NCBI RefSeq assembly: GCF_000717175.1
Contig: NZ_JNYD01000003.1
Coordinates: 732,886-796,885 of the forward strand
Direction of reading: 5' to 3'
Length of the DNA: 64,000 bases
Source: Pseudonocardia autotrophica
Lineage (GTDB): Bacteria; Actinomycetota; Actinomycetes; Mycobacteriales; Pseudonocardiaceae
Of this stretch, positions 41,365-50,241 are shown piece after piece. The notes under the pieces were generated by a model that did no database searches, had not been told where the DNA came from, and was given only the letters and a program-made list of their open reading frames with translations. Numbering within the stretch: the first letter of the stretch is position 1; every line of letters begins with the position of its first letter. The translations under genes and the position numbers were made by a program.

Positions 41365-43514
41365 CACACGGTCCGCTGGAGGACGAGGAGGGAGCGCGCG
41401 GGCACGGTGTGCGTCGCGCCGGCCCGGGTCATCGGCGGCTCGGCCGCGACCACGCCGGGGGCGGTCGAGAGCGTGACCACCTCGCCCGCCGCCGTGTCGA
41501 CGACGATCGCCCACTCCTTGCCGTACTCCGCGGTCGGCAGGGTCACGTCGATGTCCTCCCAGTGGGCGTTGAACGCCAGCAGGAACGAGTCGTCCGTGAC
41601 CCGTTCGCCGCGCGGGTCGAGGTCGGAGATGCCCTCGCCGTTGAGGAAGGCGATCACGCACTTGCCGAAGCCGGAGTCCCAGTCGCCCTCGGTCATCTCG
41701 GTGCCGTCCGGGGTGAACCAGGCGATGTCGGCCAGGGAGTCCCGGCGGCGCGGCGCGATCGGCCTGCCCTGGAAGAAGCGGCGGCGGCGGAACACCGGGT
41801 GCGCGTGCCGCAGCGCCGCGACGCCCGCGGTGAACCCGACGAGCCCGGCGTTCTTGCCGGCCAGCGACCAGTCCACCCAGGCGATGTCGTTGTCCTGGCA
41901 GTAGACGTTGTTGTTGCCGCCCTGGGTGCGGCCGAGCTCGTCGCCGTGCAGCAGCATCGGCACGCCCTGGCTCAGCATCAGCGTGGTGATGAAGTTGCGC
42001 TGCTGGCGGGCGCGCAGCTCCAGCACGGCCTCGTCGTCCGTGGGGCCCTCGACACCGCAGTTCCAGGAGCGGTTGTGGCTCTCGCCGTCGTTGCCGCCCT
42101 CGCCGTTGGCGTCGTTGTGCTTGTCGTTGTAGGACACCAGGTCGGCGAGGGTGAACCCGTCGTGCGCCGTGGCGAAGTTGATCGACGCGTACGGCCGCCG
42201 CCCGTCCTCCTGGTAGAGGTCGCTCGAACCGGTCAGGCGCGAGGCGAACTCGCCCAGGGTGCCCGGCTCGCCGCGCCAGAAGTCCCGCACCGTGTCGCGG
42301 TACTTGCCGTTCCACTCCGTCCACAGCGGCGGGAAGTTGCCGACCTGGTACCCGCCGGGACCGACGTCCCACGGCTCGGCGATCAGCTTCACCTGCGAGA
42401 TCACCGGGTCCTGCTGCACGAGGTCGAAGAACACGCTCAGCCGGTCGACGTCGTAGAACTCGCGGGCGAGGGTGGAGGCGAGGTCGAAGCGGAAGCCGTC
42501 GACGTGCATCTCCGTGACCCAGTAGCGCAGCGAGTCCATGATCAGCTGCAGGGTGTGGGGGTTGCGCACGTTGAGCGAGTTACCCGTGCCCGTGTAGTCC
42601 ATGTAGTAGCGCGGGTCGTCCTCGACCAGCCGGTAGTAGGCGTGGTTGTCGATGCCGCGCAGGGACAGCGTCGGGCCCATGTCCGAGCCCTCGGCGGTGT
42701 GGTTGTAGACGACGTCGAGGATGACTTCGATGCCCGCCTCGTGCAGGTCCCGCACCATCGCCTTGAACTCGTGCACCTGCGAGCCCGGGCGGGAGCCGCG
42801 CATCGTGTACGCGTGGTGCGGGGCGAGGAAGGCCAGGGTGTTGTAGCCCCAGTAGTTGGAGAGGCCCTTCTCCTGCAGGTGGTGGTCGTTGAGGAACTCG
42901 TGCACCGGCATGAGCTCCACCGCCGTGACCCCGAGCCGCTGCAGGTGCTCGATCATCACCGGGTGCGCCAGGCCGGCGTAGGTGCCGCGCAGCTCCTCGG
43001 GGATGTCCGGGTGCGCGATCGTGAGCCCGCGGACGTGCGCCTCGTAGATGACGGTCTCGTGGTAGGGGATCTTCGGCGGGCGGTCCGAGCCCCAGTCGAA
43101 GTACGGGTTGACCACCACGGACTTGGGCACGAACGGCGCCGAGTCCCGGTCGTTGCGCGACAGCGGGTCGCCGAAGTTGTAGCCGAAGACGGCCTCGTCC
43201 CACTTCACCGGCCCGTCGATCGCCTTGGCGTACGGGTCGATCAGCAGCTTCTTCGGGTTGCACCGCAAGCCCTGCGCCGGGTCGTACGGGCCGTGCACCC
43301 GGTAGCCGTACCGCTGCCCGGGCTCGACGGTCGGTAGGTAGGCGTGCCAGACGAAGCCGTCGACCTCGGTGAGCGCGACCTTCGTCTCCTTGCCGCGCGG
43401 GCTGAACAGGCAGAGCTCGACCTTCTCGGCGGCCTCGGAGAACAAGGCGAAGTTCGTCCCGGCCCCGTCGTAGCTCGCACCCAGCGGGTACGGGTTGCCC
43501 GGCCACGGACGCAT
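41364..43514 (-). CDS. treX: Glycogen debranching enzyme (TreX/GlgX type)
   Basis: This enzyme hydrolyses alpha-1,6 branches of glycogen to supply linear chains for TreY and TreZ. The 716-residue GH13 protein has an N-terminal CBM48-like domain (YPLGASYDGAGTNFALFSEA). The barrel contains VIYEAHVRGLTI, VELMPVHEF, EVILDVVYNHTAEG, the nucleophile in DGFRFDLAS, the Glu in LIAEPWDVGPGGYQVG and NFATAHDGFTL. The ATG is preceded by GGGAAGTAGGGA, a plausible ribosome binding site. It is the first gene of the treX-treY unit. Confidence 0.95.
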   Translation of the reverse strand: MRPWPGNPYPLGASYDGAGTNFALFSEAAEKVELCLFSPRGKETKVALTEVDGFVWHAYLPTVEPGQRYGYRVHGPYDPAQGLRCNPKKLLIDPYAKAIDGPVKWDEAVFGYNFGDPLSRNDRDSAPFVPKSVVVNPYFDWGSDRPPKIPYHETVIYEAHVRGLTIAHPDIPEELRGTYAGLAHPVMIEHLQRLGVTAVELMPVHEFLNDHHLQEKGLSNYWGYNTLAFLAPHHAYTMRGSRPGSQVHEFKAMVRDLHEAGIEVILDVVYNHTAEGSDMGPTLSLRGIDNHAYYRLVEDDPRYYMDYTGTGNSLNVRNPHTLQLIMDSLRYWVTEMHVDGFRFDLASTLAREFYDVDRLSVFFDLVQQDPVISQVKLIAEPWDVGPGGYQVGNFPPLWTEWNGKYRDTVRDFWRGEPGTLGEFASRLTGSSDLYQEDGRRPYASINFATAHDGFTLADLVSYNDKHNDANGEGGNDGESHNRSWNCGVEGPTDDEAVLELRARQQRNFITTLMLSQGVPMLLHGDELGRTQGGNNNVYCQDNDIAWVDWSLAGKNAGLVGFTAGVAALRHAHPVFRRRRFFQGRPIAPRRRDSLADIAWFTPDGTEMTEGDWDSGFGKCVIAFLNGEGISDLDPRGERVTDDSFLLAFNAHWEDIDVTLPTAEYGKEWAIVVDTAAGEVVTLSTAPGVVAAEPPMTRAGATHTVPARSLLVLQRTV

Positions 43515-43603
43515 GCGATCCCTACTTCCCGGCGGGTGCCCGCCGACCGTCTCGGTTGTCCTTCGGTGGTGGAGGAACCCGGCAACGCTACCGGGGGCGC
43601 GGG

Positions 43604-44071
43604 TCAGGAGTCGGCGAGCCGCGCGGGGAAGCCGCCCGTCGCGACGGGGCTCCACCGGGTGGGTGTGACGCGGATCAACGCCTTGCCCTGGTCCCGCATC
43701 GCCTGCCGGTACTCGTCCCAGTCCGGGTGCTCGCCGGAGATGGCGCGGAAGTAGTCGACCAGCGGCTCGACGGCCTCCGGCAGGGTGATCAGCTCGGCGT
43801 CCCCGTCGACCTGGACCCACGGGCCGTTGAACTCGTCCGACAGCACGATCACGGAGGCGGTGCCGGTGCGGGCGACGTTGCGTGCCTTGGCCCGCTCGGG
43901 GTAGGTCGACACCACGATCCGGCCCTCCGCGTCGACCCCCGCGGTGACCGGGGAGCCCTGGACCCCGCCGTCCGACCGGGTGGTGAGCAGGACGACCTTG
44001 TGCCGCGGGCGGAGGAACTCCAGGAGCTCCTCGCGCTCGACGGGGGTGTTCGTGGCGATCGTGCGGGGCAT
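43604..44071 (-). CDS. PPOX-class F420-dependent / flavin reductase-like protein
   Basis: The 155-residue protein has the split-barrel pyridoxamine oxidase-like fold seen in actinobacterial F420-dependent enzymes (TIGR03618 type). Markers are VVLLTTRSDGGVQGSPVTAG, then IVVSTYPERAKARNVARTG and WVQVDGDAELI, with DWDEYRQAMRDQGKALIRV near the end. The cofactor (F420, FMN or heme) cannot be decided by eye. ATG 44071 follows TAGAGT (minus strand, 44084-44079) by 7 nt. It is divergent from the HIT gene. Confidence 0.85.
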   Translation of the reverse strand: MPRTIATNTPVEREELLEFLRPRHKVVLLTTRSDGGVQGSPVTAGVDAEGRIVVSTYPERAKARNVARTGTASVIVLSDEFNGPWVQVDGDAELITLPEAVEPLVDYFRAISGEHPDWDEYRQAMRDQGKALIRVTPTRWSPVATGGFPARLADS

Positions 44072-44141
44072 GGCGGGAACTCTAGGAGAGCGGACCGGCG
44101 ACCGCCCCCGGTACGGCCGCGGGCCGGTAGGGTCCGCCGTG

Positions 44142-44579
44142 ATGAGCACCGTGTTCACGAAGATCATCGACGGCGAGCTGCCCGGCCGGTTCGTCTGGTC
44201 GGACGAGCGCTGCGCCGGGTTCCTGTCGATCAACCCGCTCGGCCCGGGCCACACGCTGGTCGTGCCGCGGGAGGAGGTCGACCACTGGGTCGACGCCGAC
44301 CCGGACCTGGTCGCGCACCTCACCGGCGTCTGCCACACGATCGCCAAGGCGGTCGAGGCGATCTGGCAGCCCCCGCGCGTCGGCTTCCTGGTCGCCGGTT
44401 TCGAGGTCCCGCACCTGCACCTGCACGTGTTCCCAGCCTGGGACATGCGGGCGTTCGACTTCGCGAACGCGGCCAAGTCGGTCGACGACGCCGAGCAGGA
44501 CGGGATCGCCGAGCGGCTGCGCACCACCCTGCGCGAGGCCGGCCACGGCGACCGCGTGGCCACCAGCGGGAAGCTCTAG
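44142..44579 (+). CDS. HIT-family nucleotide hydrolase/transferase
   Basis: The 145-residue protein has the histidine triad HLHLHVFPAWD at about 92-102, with an HIT fold (FTKIIDGELPGRFVWSDE, then NPLGPGHTLVVPREEVDHW). HIT proteins hydrolyse AMP derivatives such as adenosine phosphoramidate. The exact substrate is unknown. Both GTG 44139 and ATG 44142 are possible: TAGGGT at 44128-44133 ends 5 or 8 nt before them. The stop is 3 nt before the histidine phosphatase ATG. Confidence 0.9.
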   Translation: MSTVFTKIIDGELPGRFVWSDERCAGFLSINPLGPGHTLVVPREEVDHWVDADPDLVAHLTGVCHTIAKAVEAIWQPPRVGFLVAGFEVPHLHLHVFPAWDMRAFDFANAAKSVDDAEQDGIAERLRTTLREAGHGDRVATSGKL

Positions 44580-44582
44580 ACG

Positions 44583-45203
44583 ATGCGGCTGGTCCTGGTC
44601 CGGCACGGGCTGCCGGACCGGGTCGACGGGGCGCCCGAGGCGCCGGTCCGGGCCGATCCCGCGCTCACCGAGCTGGGCCTGCGGCAGGCCGAGCGGGTGG
44701 TCGACGCCCTGGCCGGCGAGCCGGTCGACGCCGTCTACGCGAGCACCATGGCCCGGGCGCGGCAGACCGCCGAGCCGCTCGCCCGGGCCCGCGGCCTCAC
44801 GGTCCGCACCGTGCACGACCTGCGCGAGTACGACGCCGACGAGCAGCAGTACCTGCCGGTGCACCTGCTGGCCCAGGAGAACCCCGAGGAGTGGCGGCGG
44901 ATGGTCGAGGGGCACCTGCCGGAGCACGTCGACGTCCCGGCCTTCCGGGCGCGGGTCGTCGCGGCGCTGGAGGAGGTCATCGCGGCGCACCCGGGCCGCG
45001 GGACCGCGGTGGTCTTCGCGCACGCCGGCGTGATCAACGTCTACCTCGGGCACCTGCTCGGGATCGAGCGGCCGCTGCCCTTCCCGCTCGACTACACCGG
45101 CCTGACCAGGGTCGTCGCCCGGCGGGACGGGGTCCGCAAGCCGTGGACGGTCAACGAGCTGGGCCACGTCGCCGACCTCCTGGAGCCGGCCGCCCGCACG
45201 TGA
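44583..45203 (+). CDS. Histidine phosphatase family protein (phosphoglycerate mutase-like)
   Basis: The 206-residue protein starts RLVLVRHGLPD, with the phosphoacceptor His in the RHG motif. It has YASTMARARQTAEPLA (second phosphate-binding Arg) and the second catalytic His in VVFAHAGVINVYLGH. Substrates in this superfamily vary widely and cannot be named here. It is cotranscribed with the HIT gene (3-nt gap). dxs follows after 63 nt with its own -10 box. Confidence 0.9.
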   Translation: MRLVLVRHGLPDRVDGAPEAPVRADPALTELGLRQAERVVDALAGEPVDAVYASTMARARQTAEPLARARGLTVRTVHDLREYDADEQQYLPVHLLAQENPEEWRRMVEGHLPEHVDVPAFRARVVAALEEVIAAHPGRGTAVVFAHAGVINVYLGHLLGIERPLPFPLDYTGLTRVVARRDGVRKPWTVNELGHVADLLEPAART

Positions 45204-45253
45204 CCGTCGCGTCACGCCCGGTGTCCGGCGGGCCCCGGTCTGGCCACCGCTCG

Positions 45254-45259
45254 TAGAGT
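45254..45259 (+). promoter_or_regulatory. -10 hexamer of dxs (leaderless start)
   Basis: TAGAGT ends 7 nt before GTG 45267. It overlaps the alternative upstream start GTG 45258, which would then lie outside the transcript. Confidence 0.6.
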
Positions 45260-45266
45260 GGCGGAC

Positions 45267-47246
45267 GTGAGCGTGCAGCCATCCTCCGTTCTGTCGTCGA
45301 TCCGGGGCCCGGCCGACCTCAAGCGGCTCGGCCCCGACGCGCTGGCCGGGCTGGCGTCGGAGATCAGGGACTTCCTGGTCAGCGCGGTGTCCCGGACCGG
45401 CGGGCACCTCGGCCCCAACCTCGGCGTGATCGAGCTGACGATCGCCGTGCACCGGGTGTTCGACTCCCCGCGGGACACATTGATCTGGGACACCGGGCAC
45501 CAGGCCTACGTCCACAAGCTGCTCACCGGCCGTCAGGAGGGCTGGGACCGGCTGAAGAAGACGGGCGGGCTGTCCGGCTACCCGAGCCGGACCGAGAGCG
45601 TGCACGACCACGTGGAGTCCAGCCACGCGTCGTCGTCGCTGTCCTGGGCGGACGGGCTCGCCCGGGCGTACTCGCTCACCGGCCAGCAGCGGCACGTCGT
45701 GGCCGTGATCGGCGACGGCGCGCTGACCGGCGGCATGGCCTGGGAGGCGCTCAACAACATCGCCGCGGCCAGGGACCGCAACGTCGTCGTCGTGGTCAAC
45801 GACAACGGCCGCTCCTACGCGCCCACGATCGGCGGTCTCGCCGACCGGCTGGCCACGCTCCGGCTGCAGCCGGGCTACGAGAAGCTGCTCGAGGCCGGCA
45901 AGCACACGCTGCGCGGCACGCCGGTCGTCGGCCCCGCGGTCTACGCCGGGCTGCACGCGCTCAAGGCCGGCCTCAAGGACGCGATCAGCCCGCAGGAGCT
46001 GTTCGCCGACCTCGGCCTGAAGTACTTCGGCCCGGTCGACGGGCACGACGTGGCCGCCATGGAGTCCGCGCTGCGCCGCGCCCGGCACTTCGGCGGCCCG
46101 GTCGTGGTGCACGCGGTGACCCGCAAGGGCAACGGCTACGCCCCGGCCGAGAACGACGAGGCCGAACAGATGCACAGCCCGTCGGCCTTCGACCCGGAGA
46201 CGGGCCTGCCGACCGGCCCGAAGACCACCGGCTGGACCAGCGTGTTCGCCGACGAGCTGGTCCGGCTCGGCGCCGAGCGGCCCGATCTCGTCGCGATCAC
46301 CGCGGCGATGCTGGGCCCGACCGGGCTGGCGAAGTTCCAGCAGGAGTTCCCGGAGCGCTGCGTCGACGTCGGGATCGCCGAGCAGCACGCGCTCACCTCG
46401 GCGGCCGGCCTCGCCCGCGGCGGGATGCACCCGGTGGTCGCGGTCTACTCGACCTTCCTCAACCGCGCGTTCGACCAGCTGATGATGGACGTCGCGCTGC
46501 ACCGCGAGGCCGTCACGCTGGTGCTCGACCGGGCCGGCGTCACCGGCAACGACGGGCCCTCGCACAACGGCATGTGGGACCTGTCGATCCTCGGTGTGGT
46601 GCCGGGCATCCGGGTCGCCGCGCCGCGCGACGCGGCCACGCTGCGGGAGGAGCTGGGCGAGGCCGTCGCCGTGGCCGACGGGCCCACCGCCCTGCGGTTC
46701 CCGAAGGGCCCGGTCATCGAGTCGGTCCCGGCGGTGCGCCGGGCCGGCACCGTCGACGTGCTGCGCGAGGACCGGGTCAACGGGACCGCGCCGTCCGTGC
46801 TGATGGTGTGCGTGGGCGCGTTCGGGGAGCTGGGTGTCGAGGCGGCCGAGCGGCTCGCCCGCCAGGGCGTGTCCGTCACCGTCGTCGACCCGCGGTGGGT
46901 GCTGCCCGTGCCGCCGGAGCTGGTCGAGATGGCGCGGGCGCACCAGCTCGTCGTCACCGTGGCCGACGCCGGCCGGCACGGCGGGTTCGGTTCGGCCCTG
47001 GCCGACGCGCTGCGCACCGCCGAGGTCGACGTCCCGCAGCGGGACGTGGCCCTGCCGCAGGAGTTCCTCGAGCACGGCGCCCGATCGGACGTGCTGGCCG
47101 CCGTGGGGCTCACCGCGCAGGACGTCGCCCGCCGGGTCACCGAGTGGGCCGTGAAGGTGCCGGGCTGCCTGCCCGCCGGGCCGGTGGTGGAGTCCGCCGG
47201 CGCCGTGCCGGAGCCCGGCGAGGTGTCGGGCGAGCAGGCGGGCTGA
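45267..47246 (+). CDS. dxs: 1-deoxy-D-xylulose-5-phosphate synthase
   Basis: Dxs condenses pyruvate and glyceraldehyde 3-phosphate using thiamine diphosphate, the entry step of the MEP isoprenoid pathway. The 659-residue protein has [16 protein letters not shown] and [14 protein letters not shown]. The ThDP motif is [16 protein letters not shown], followed by [23 protein letters not shown] blocks ([11 protein letters not shown]) and [22 protein letters not shown] 45267 is chosen over GTG 45258 by the leaderless -10 box. The last 30 residues form a Pro/Gly/Glu-rich tail. The stop overlaps the response regulator ATG by one base. Confidence 0.95.
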   Translation: MSVQPSSVLSSIRGPADLKRLGPDALAGLASEIRDFLVSAVSRTGGHLGPNLGVIELTIAVHRVFDSPRDTLIWDTGHQAYVHKLLTGRQEGWDRLKKTGGLSGYPSRTESVHDHVESSHASSSLSWADGLARAYSLTGQQRHVVAVIGDGALTGGMAWEALNNIAAARDRNVVVVVNDNGRSYAPTIGGLADRLATLRLQPGYEKLLEAGKHTLRGTPVVGPAVYAGLHALKAGLKDAISPQELFADLGLKYFGPVDGHDVAAMESALRRARHFGGPVVVHAVTRKGNGYAPAENDEAEQMHSPSAFDPETGLPTGPKTTGWTSVFADELVRLGAERPDLVAITAAMLGPTGLAKFQQEFPERCVDVGIAEQHALTSAAGLARGGMHPVVAVYSTFLNRAFDQLMMDVALHREAVTLVLDRAGVTGNDGPSHNGMWDLSILGVVPGIRVAAPRDAATLREELGEAVAVADGPTALRFPKGPVIESVPAVRRAGTVDVLREDRVNGTAPSVLMVCVGAFGELGVEAAERLARQGVSVTVVDPRWVLPVPPELVEMARAHQLVVTVADAGRHGGFGSALADALRTAEVDVPQRDVALPQEFLEHGARSDVLAAVGLTAQDVARRVTEWAVKVPGCLPAGPVVESAGAVPEPGEVSGEQAG

Positions 47247-47911
47247 TGCGCGTCCTGGTCGTCGAGGACGAGGCCCCGCTGGCCGAGGCGGTCGCGCGCG
47301 GCCTGCGCCGGGAGGGCATGGCGGTCGACGTCGCGCTCGACGGCGACACCGGGCACGAGAAGTCCTCGATCACCCGCTACGACGTCGTCGTGCTGGACCG
47401 GGACCTGCCCGGCATGCCCGGCGACGACCTCTGCGCGGCCATCGTGGGCGGGGGCGGCACCACCCGCGTCCTCATGCTCACCGCCAGCGGCACGCTGGAG
47501 GACAAGGTCGACGGCCTGTCCCGCGGCGCGGACGACTACCTCGCCAAGCCCTTCGACTTCCCGGAGCTGGTCGCCCGGGTGCGGGCGTTGGGACGGCGGT
47601 CCGCCCCCGCGGTCCCGCCGGTGCTGGTGGCCGGGGACGTCGCCCTCGACCCCGCGCGGCGCACCGTGACCCGCGCGGCGTCGCCGGTCGAGCTGACCCG
47701 CAAGGAGTTCGGCGTCCTCGAGGTGCTGATGGGCGCCGGCGGCGCGGTCGTGTCCAGCGAGGAGCTGCTCGAGCGGGTGTGGGACGAGAACGCCGACCCC
47801 TTCACCACCACGGTCCGGGTCACGGTCATGACGTTGCGCAAGAAGCTCGGTGAGCCCGGCGTGATCGAGACCGTGGTCGGCGCCGGGTACCGGGTGCCCT
47901 CCGCCGGCTGA
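47246..47911 (+). CDS. OmpR/PhoB-type response regulator
   Basis: The 221-residue protein has a receiver domain (about 1-115) with the phosphoacceptor Asp in VVVLDRDLPGMPG, the acidic pair in VVEDEAP, and the Lys in DYLAKPFDFPELVARVR. A C-terminal winged helix (about 125-220) has SPVELTRKEFGVLEVLM and VTVMTLRKKLGEPGVIETV. The ATG overlaps the dxs TGA (TGATG), so it is translationally coupled to an isoprenoid gene, an unusual arrangement. The histidine kinase follows after 23 nt. The target genes are unknown. Confidence 0.94.
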   Translation: MRVLVVEDEAPLAEAVARGLRREGMAVDVALDGDTGHEKSSITRYDVVVLDRDLPGMPGDDLCAAIVGGGGTTRVLMLTASGTLEDKVDGLSRGADDYLAKPFDFPELVARVRALGRRSAPAVPPVLVAGDVALDPARRTVTRAASPVELTRKEFGVLEVLMGAGGAVVSSEELLERVWDENADPFTTTVRVTVMTLRKKLGEPGVIETVVGAGYRVPSAG

Positions 47912-47934
47912 CGGGCGGCCGGGGGGAGGGCGCC

Positions 47935-49071
47935 GTGCGCACGCGGCTCACGCTGCGGTGGCAGCTGACGCTCCTCGGCACCGCCCTGGTCGCGCTGGTC
48001 AGCGCCCTGCTGCTGTGGCTGGGCTGGCTGCTCGTCGGCGGGGTGGCCGCGTCCGTGCCCTCCCTGCCGCCCGGCACCCCGGTGCGCGTGGGGTCCGTCG
48101 AGGTCCCGGCCGAGCAGGTCACCGCCGCGGTGCGGGACGCGGCGCGCGCCGACGTGCTGCACGCCGGGCTGATCGCGTTCCCGCTGGTCGTCCTGGCCGC
48201 GGGGCTGACGTCGTGGGTGCTGGTCGGGCGGGTGCTCGCCCCGCTGCACGAGGTCACCGCCACCGCGCGCCGGCTGTCGGCGGAGAACCTCGACGCCCGG
48301 CTGGGCCTGCGCGAGGCCCGCGGCGAGCTGGCCGAGCTCGCCACCACCTTCGACGCGATGCTGGACCGGCTGCAGGGCGCCTTCGAGGTGCAGCGCCGCT
48401 TCGTCGCCAACGCGAGCCACGAGCTACGCACCCCGCTCTCCGTGCTGCGCACCGAGGTCGACGTGACCCTGGCCGACCCGGACGCCGACGTCGCCGAGCT
48501 GCGGCGGATGGGCGAGGTGGTCCGGGACGCCACCCGCCGGGCGGACGACCTCGTGTCAGGGCTGCTGCTGCTCGCACGCACCGAGGCGCTGGGCGGGATC
48601 GCGGAGCCGGCCCGGCGGCCGGTGGACCTGCGCGACGCCGGGGCGCACGCCGTGCGGGTCACCGCGACCGAGGCGGCCCGCCGCGGCCTGCACGTGCGGA
48701 CGACGGGCGGGCCGGCACCGGTCTCGGGCGATCCCGCGCTGCTGGAGCGGGTGGCGGGCAACCTCGTGGAGAACGCCGTGCGGCACAACGTCGACGGTGG
48801 CTGGGTGGAGGTGTGCACCGGGCCGCTCGACGGCGGCGCGGAGCTGCGGGTCTCCTCCAGTGGGCCGGAGATCGACCCGGCGCGGGTGGGGGAGCTGTTC
48901 GAACCCTTCCGGCGCGGGCCGGTGCCCCGGACCGGCGGGACGGCCGGCTCCGGGCTGGGGTTGTCGATCGTGCGGGCCGTGGTCGCGGCGCACGGTGGCG
49001 CGGTGCGGGCCGAGCCGGTGCCGGGCGGCGGCCTGACCGTGGTGGTCCGGCTGCCGACCGGGTTCGGCTGA
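47935..49071 (+). CDS. Sensor histidine kinase
   Basis: The 378-residue membrane kinase has two helices (about 8-33 and 75-98) around a short extracytoplasmic loop of about 45 residues. A HAMP domain follows. The phosphorylated His is in FVANASHELRTPLSVLRTEV and the N box is NLVENAVRHN. The G1 box is reduced to SSSGPEI, lacking the usual Asp, and the G2 box is GSGLGLSIVRAVVAAHGG. It is partner to the preceding regulator. GGGAGG lies 7 nt before the GTG start. The signal is unknown. The small sensor loop suggests sensing in or near the membrane. Confidence 0.92.
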   Translation: MRTRLTLRWQLTLLGTALVALVSALLLWLGWLLVGGVAASVPSLPPGTPVRVGSVEVPAEQVTAAVRDAARADVLHAGLIAFPLVVLAAGLTSWVLVGRVLAPLHEVTATARRLSAENLDARLGLREARGELAELATTFDAMLDRLQGAFEVQRRFVANASHELRTPLSVLRTEVDVTLADPDADVAELRRMGEVVRDATRRADDLVSGLLLLARTEALGGIAEPARRPVDLRDAGAHAVRVTATEAARRGLHVRTTGGPAPVSGDPALLERVAGNLVENAVRHNVDGGWVEVCTGPLDGGAELRVSSSGPEIDPARVGELFEPFRRGPVPRTGGTAGSGLGLSIVRAVVAAHGGAVRAEPVPGGGLTVVVRLPTGFG

Positions 49072-49103
49072 GCGCTCGGCTTGTCGGCCGCTCGGCCACC
49101 GGC

Positions 49104-50084
49104 TCAGCCGACGGACTGGATGACCTTCGAGATCCCGCCGTAGATGCCGGCGCGGGCGCCGTCGCGGGCCGCGCGCATCTTGACCCGGCCGGCCGGGCCG
49201 GCGCCGTGCCAGCCGAGCAGCGACTGGCCCCAGCGGCTGCGGGCGAGCCGGGTGGGGCCGGCGGCGAGGGCCTGCCGGGCCCAGCGCTCGGCGATCTCGT
49301 CGTGCCCGTCCCGGTAGGCGAACACCGCGGGCTGGACGAAGGCCAGGCCGGGGTGCAGCCGGGTCATCATCGGCGCGTACTCGGTGAGCATCTTGTCCAG
49401 CGCCTCGTACCGCGCGGTGCGGTTCGAGCTGATGCTGCCGGTGCGCATGAGCCGCATGTCGACCAGGTAGCGGCGGATGCCGTAGAAGAGCGGGGTCGAC
49501 GACCAGGCGCCGATCCGCAGCCACATCTCCAGGTCGACGGCGCTGGCGATGCTGGTGTCGAACACGCCGACCTCGTCGAAGCAGCTGCGCCGCACGACCA
49601 GCGAGCTGCCGTTGTGCGTCGGGTTGTTCTCGGCCAGGAACCGGTCCATGTCGCACGGGCCGGCCGGCTGCCAGCGCGGGCCGACGACCCGGCCGCTCTC
49701 CAGCATCACGCGGGTGTGGCAGAAGGTCGCGCCGATCGGGCCCGGTGCGGTGTGCATGGTGTGCAGCTGGCGGCGGAGGAACTCCGGGTGCCAGCGGTCG
49801 TCGCCGTCGAGGAAGGCCACGAACGGCGCCGTGGTCTCGGCGATGCCGAGGTTGCGGGCCGCGCCGGAGCCCGCGTTGGTGGTGGAGACGAGCCGGATCC
49901 GGGCGTCGAGGGCCGCCCGCCCGCGGACGACGTCCGCCGTGTCGTCCGTGGAGCCGTCGTCGACGACGACGTATTCGAAGCGGCCCTCGCTCTGCCGCCT
50001 CACCGAGTCGATGGCCTCCCCGATCCACCGCCCGACGTTGTACGCCGGCGTGATCACCGAGACCACCGCTGCATTCTTCGGCAC
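49104..50084 (-). CDS. Family 2 glycosyltransferase
   Basis: The 326-residue protein has a GT-A fold: VVSVITPAYNVGRWIGEAID, VVVDDGSTDDTADVV, AGSGAARNLGIAET and FLDGDDRWHPEFL with the metal-binding Asp residues. There is no transmembrane anchor. It probably adds sugars to a surface polysaccharide on the cytoplasmic side. GTG 50084 is supported by TAGGGT (minus strand, 50097-50092) ending 7 nt upstream. It is divergent from the ATP-grasp gene and belongs to the local polysaccharide group. Confidence 0.92.
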   Translation of the reverse strand: MPKNAAVVSVITPAYNVGRWIGEAIDSVRRQSEGRFEYVVVDDGSTDDTADVVRGRAALDARIRLVSTTNAGSGAARNLGIAETTAPFVAFLDGDDRWHPEFLRRQLHTMHTAPGPIGATFCHTRVMLESGRVVGPRWQPAGPCDMDRFLAENNPTHNGSSLVVRRSCFDEVGVFDTSIASAVDLEMWLRIGAWSSTPLFYGIRRYLVDMRLMRTGSISSNRTARYEALDKMLTEYAPMMTRLHPGLAFVQPAVFAYRDGHDEIAERWARQALAAGPTRLARSRWGQSLLGWHGAGPAGRVKMRAARDGARAGIYGGISKVIQSVG

Positions 50085-50132
50085 GAATCGGACCCTATCA
50101 ATGGTGCTGTGCGGGTGCTCCCGCGACCCCAT

Positions 50133-50163
50133 TCACTCTTTCGGGACGCGTGCAGGAGAGTGA
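50133..50163. promoter_or_regulatory. Inverted repeat in the GT2 / ATP-grasp divergent promoter
   Basis: TCACTCT (50133-50139) and AGAGTGA (50157-50163) are perfect inverted arms 17 nt apart. They lie between the -10 boxes of the two divergent genes. This is a candidate site for a shared regulator. The surrounding 157-nt region is AT-richer than the coding DNA around it. Confidence 0.45.
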
Positions 50164-50241
50164 TTACGGGTGGTCCGTCACGCTTTGTGTTTCCCGGACG
50201 TGACGGCGGGACGTCCACGGCGCTCCGCTATCGTCTCGCAG

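Noticed and set aside
39106..43337. Frames of 932 and 642 residues on the plus strand opposite treY and treX
   Set aside because: They have strongly biased composition without domains and lie antisense to two well-recognised GH13 enzymes.
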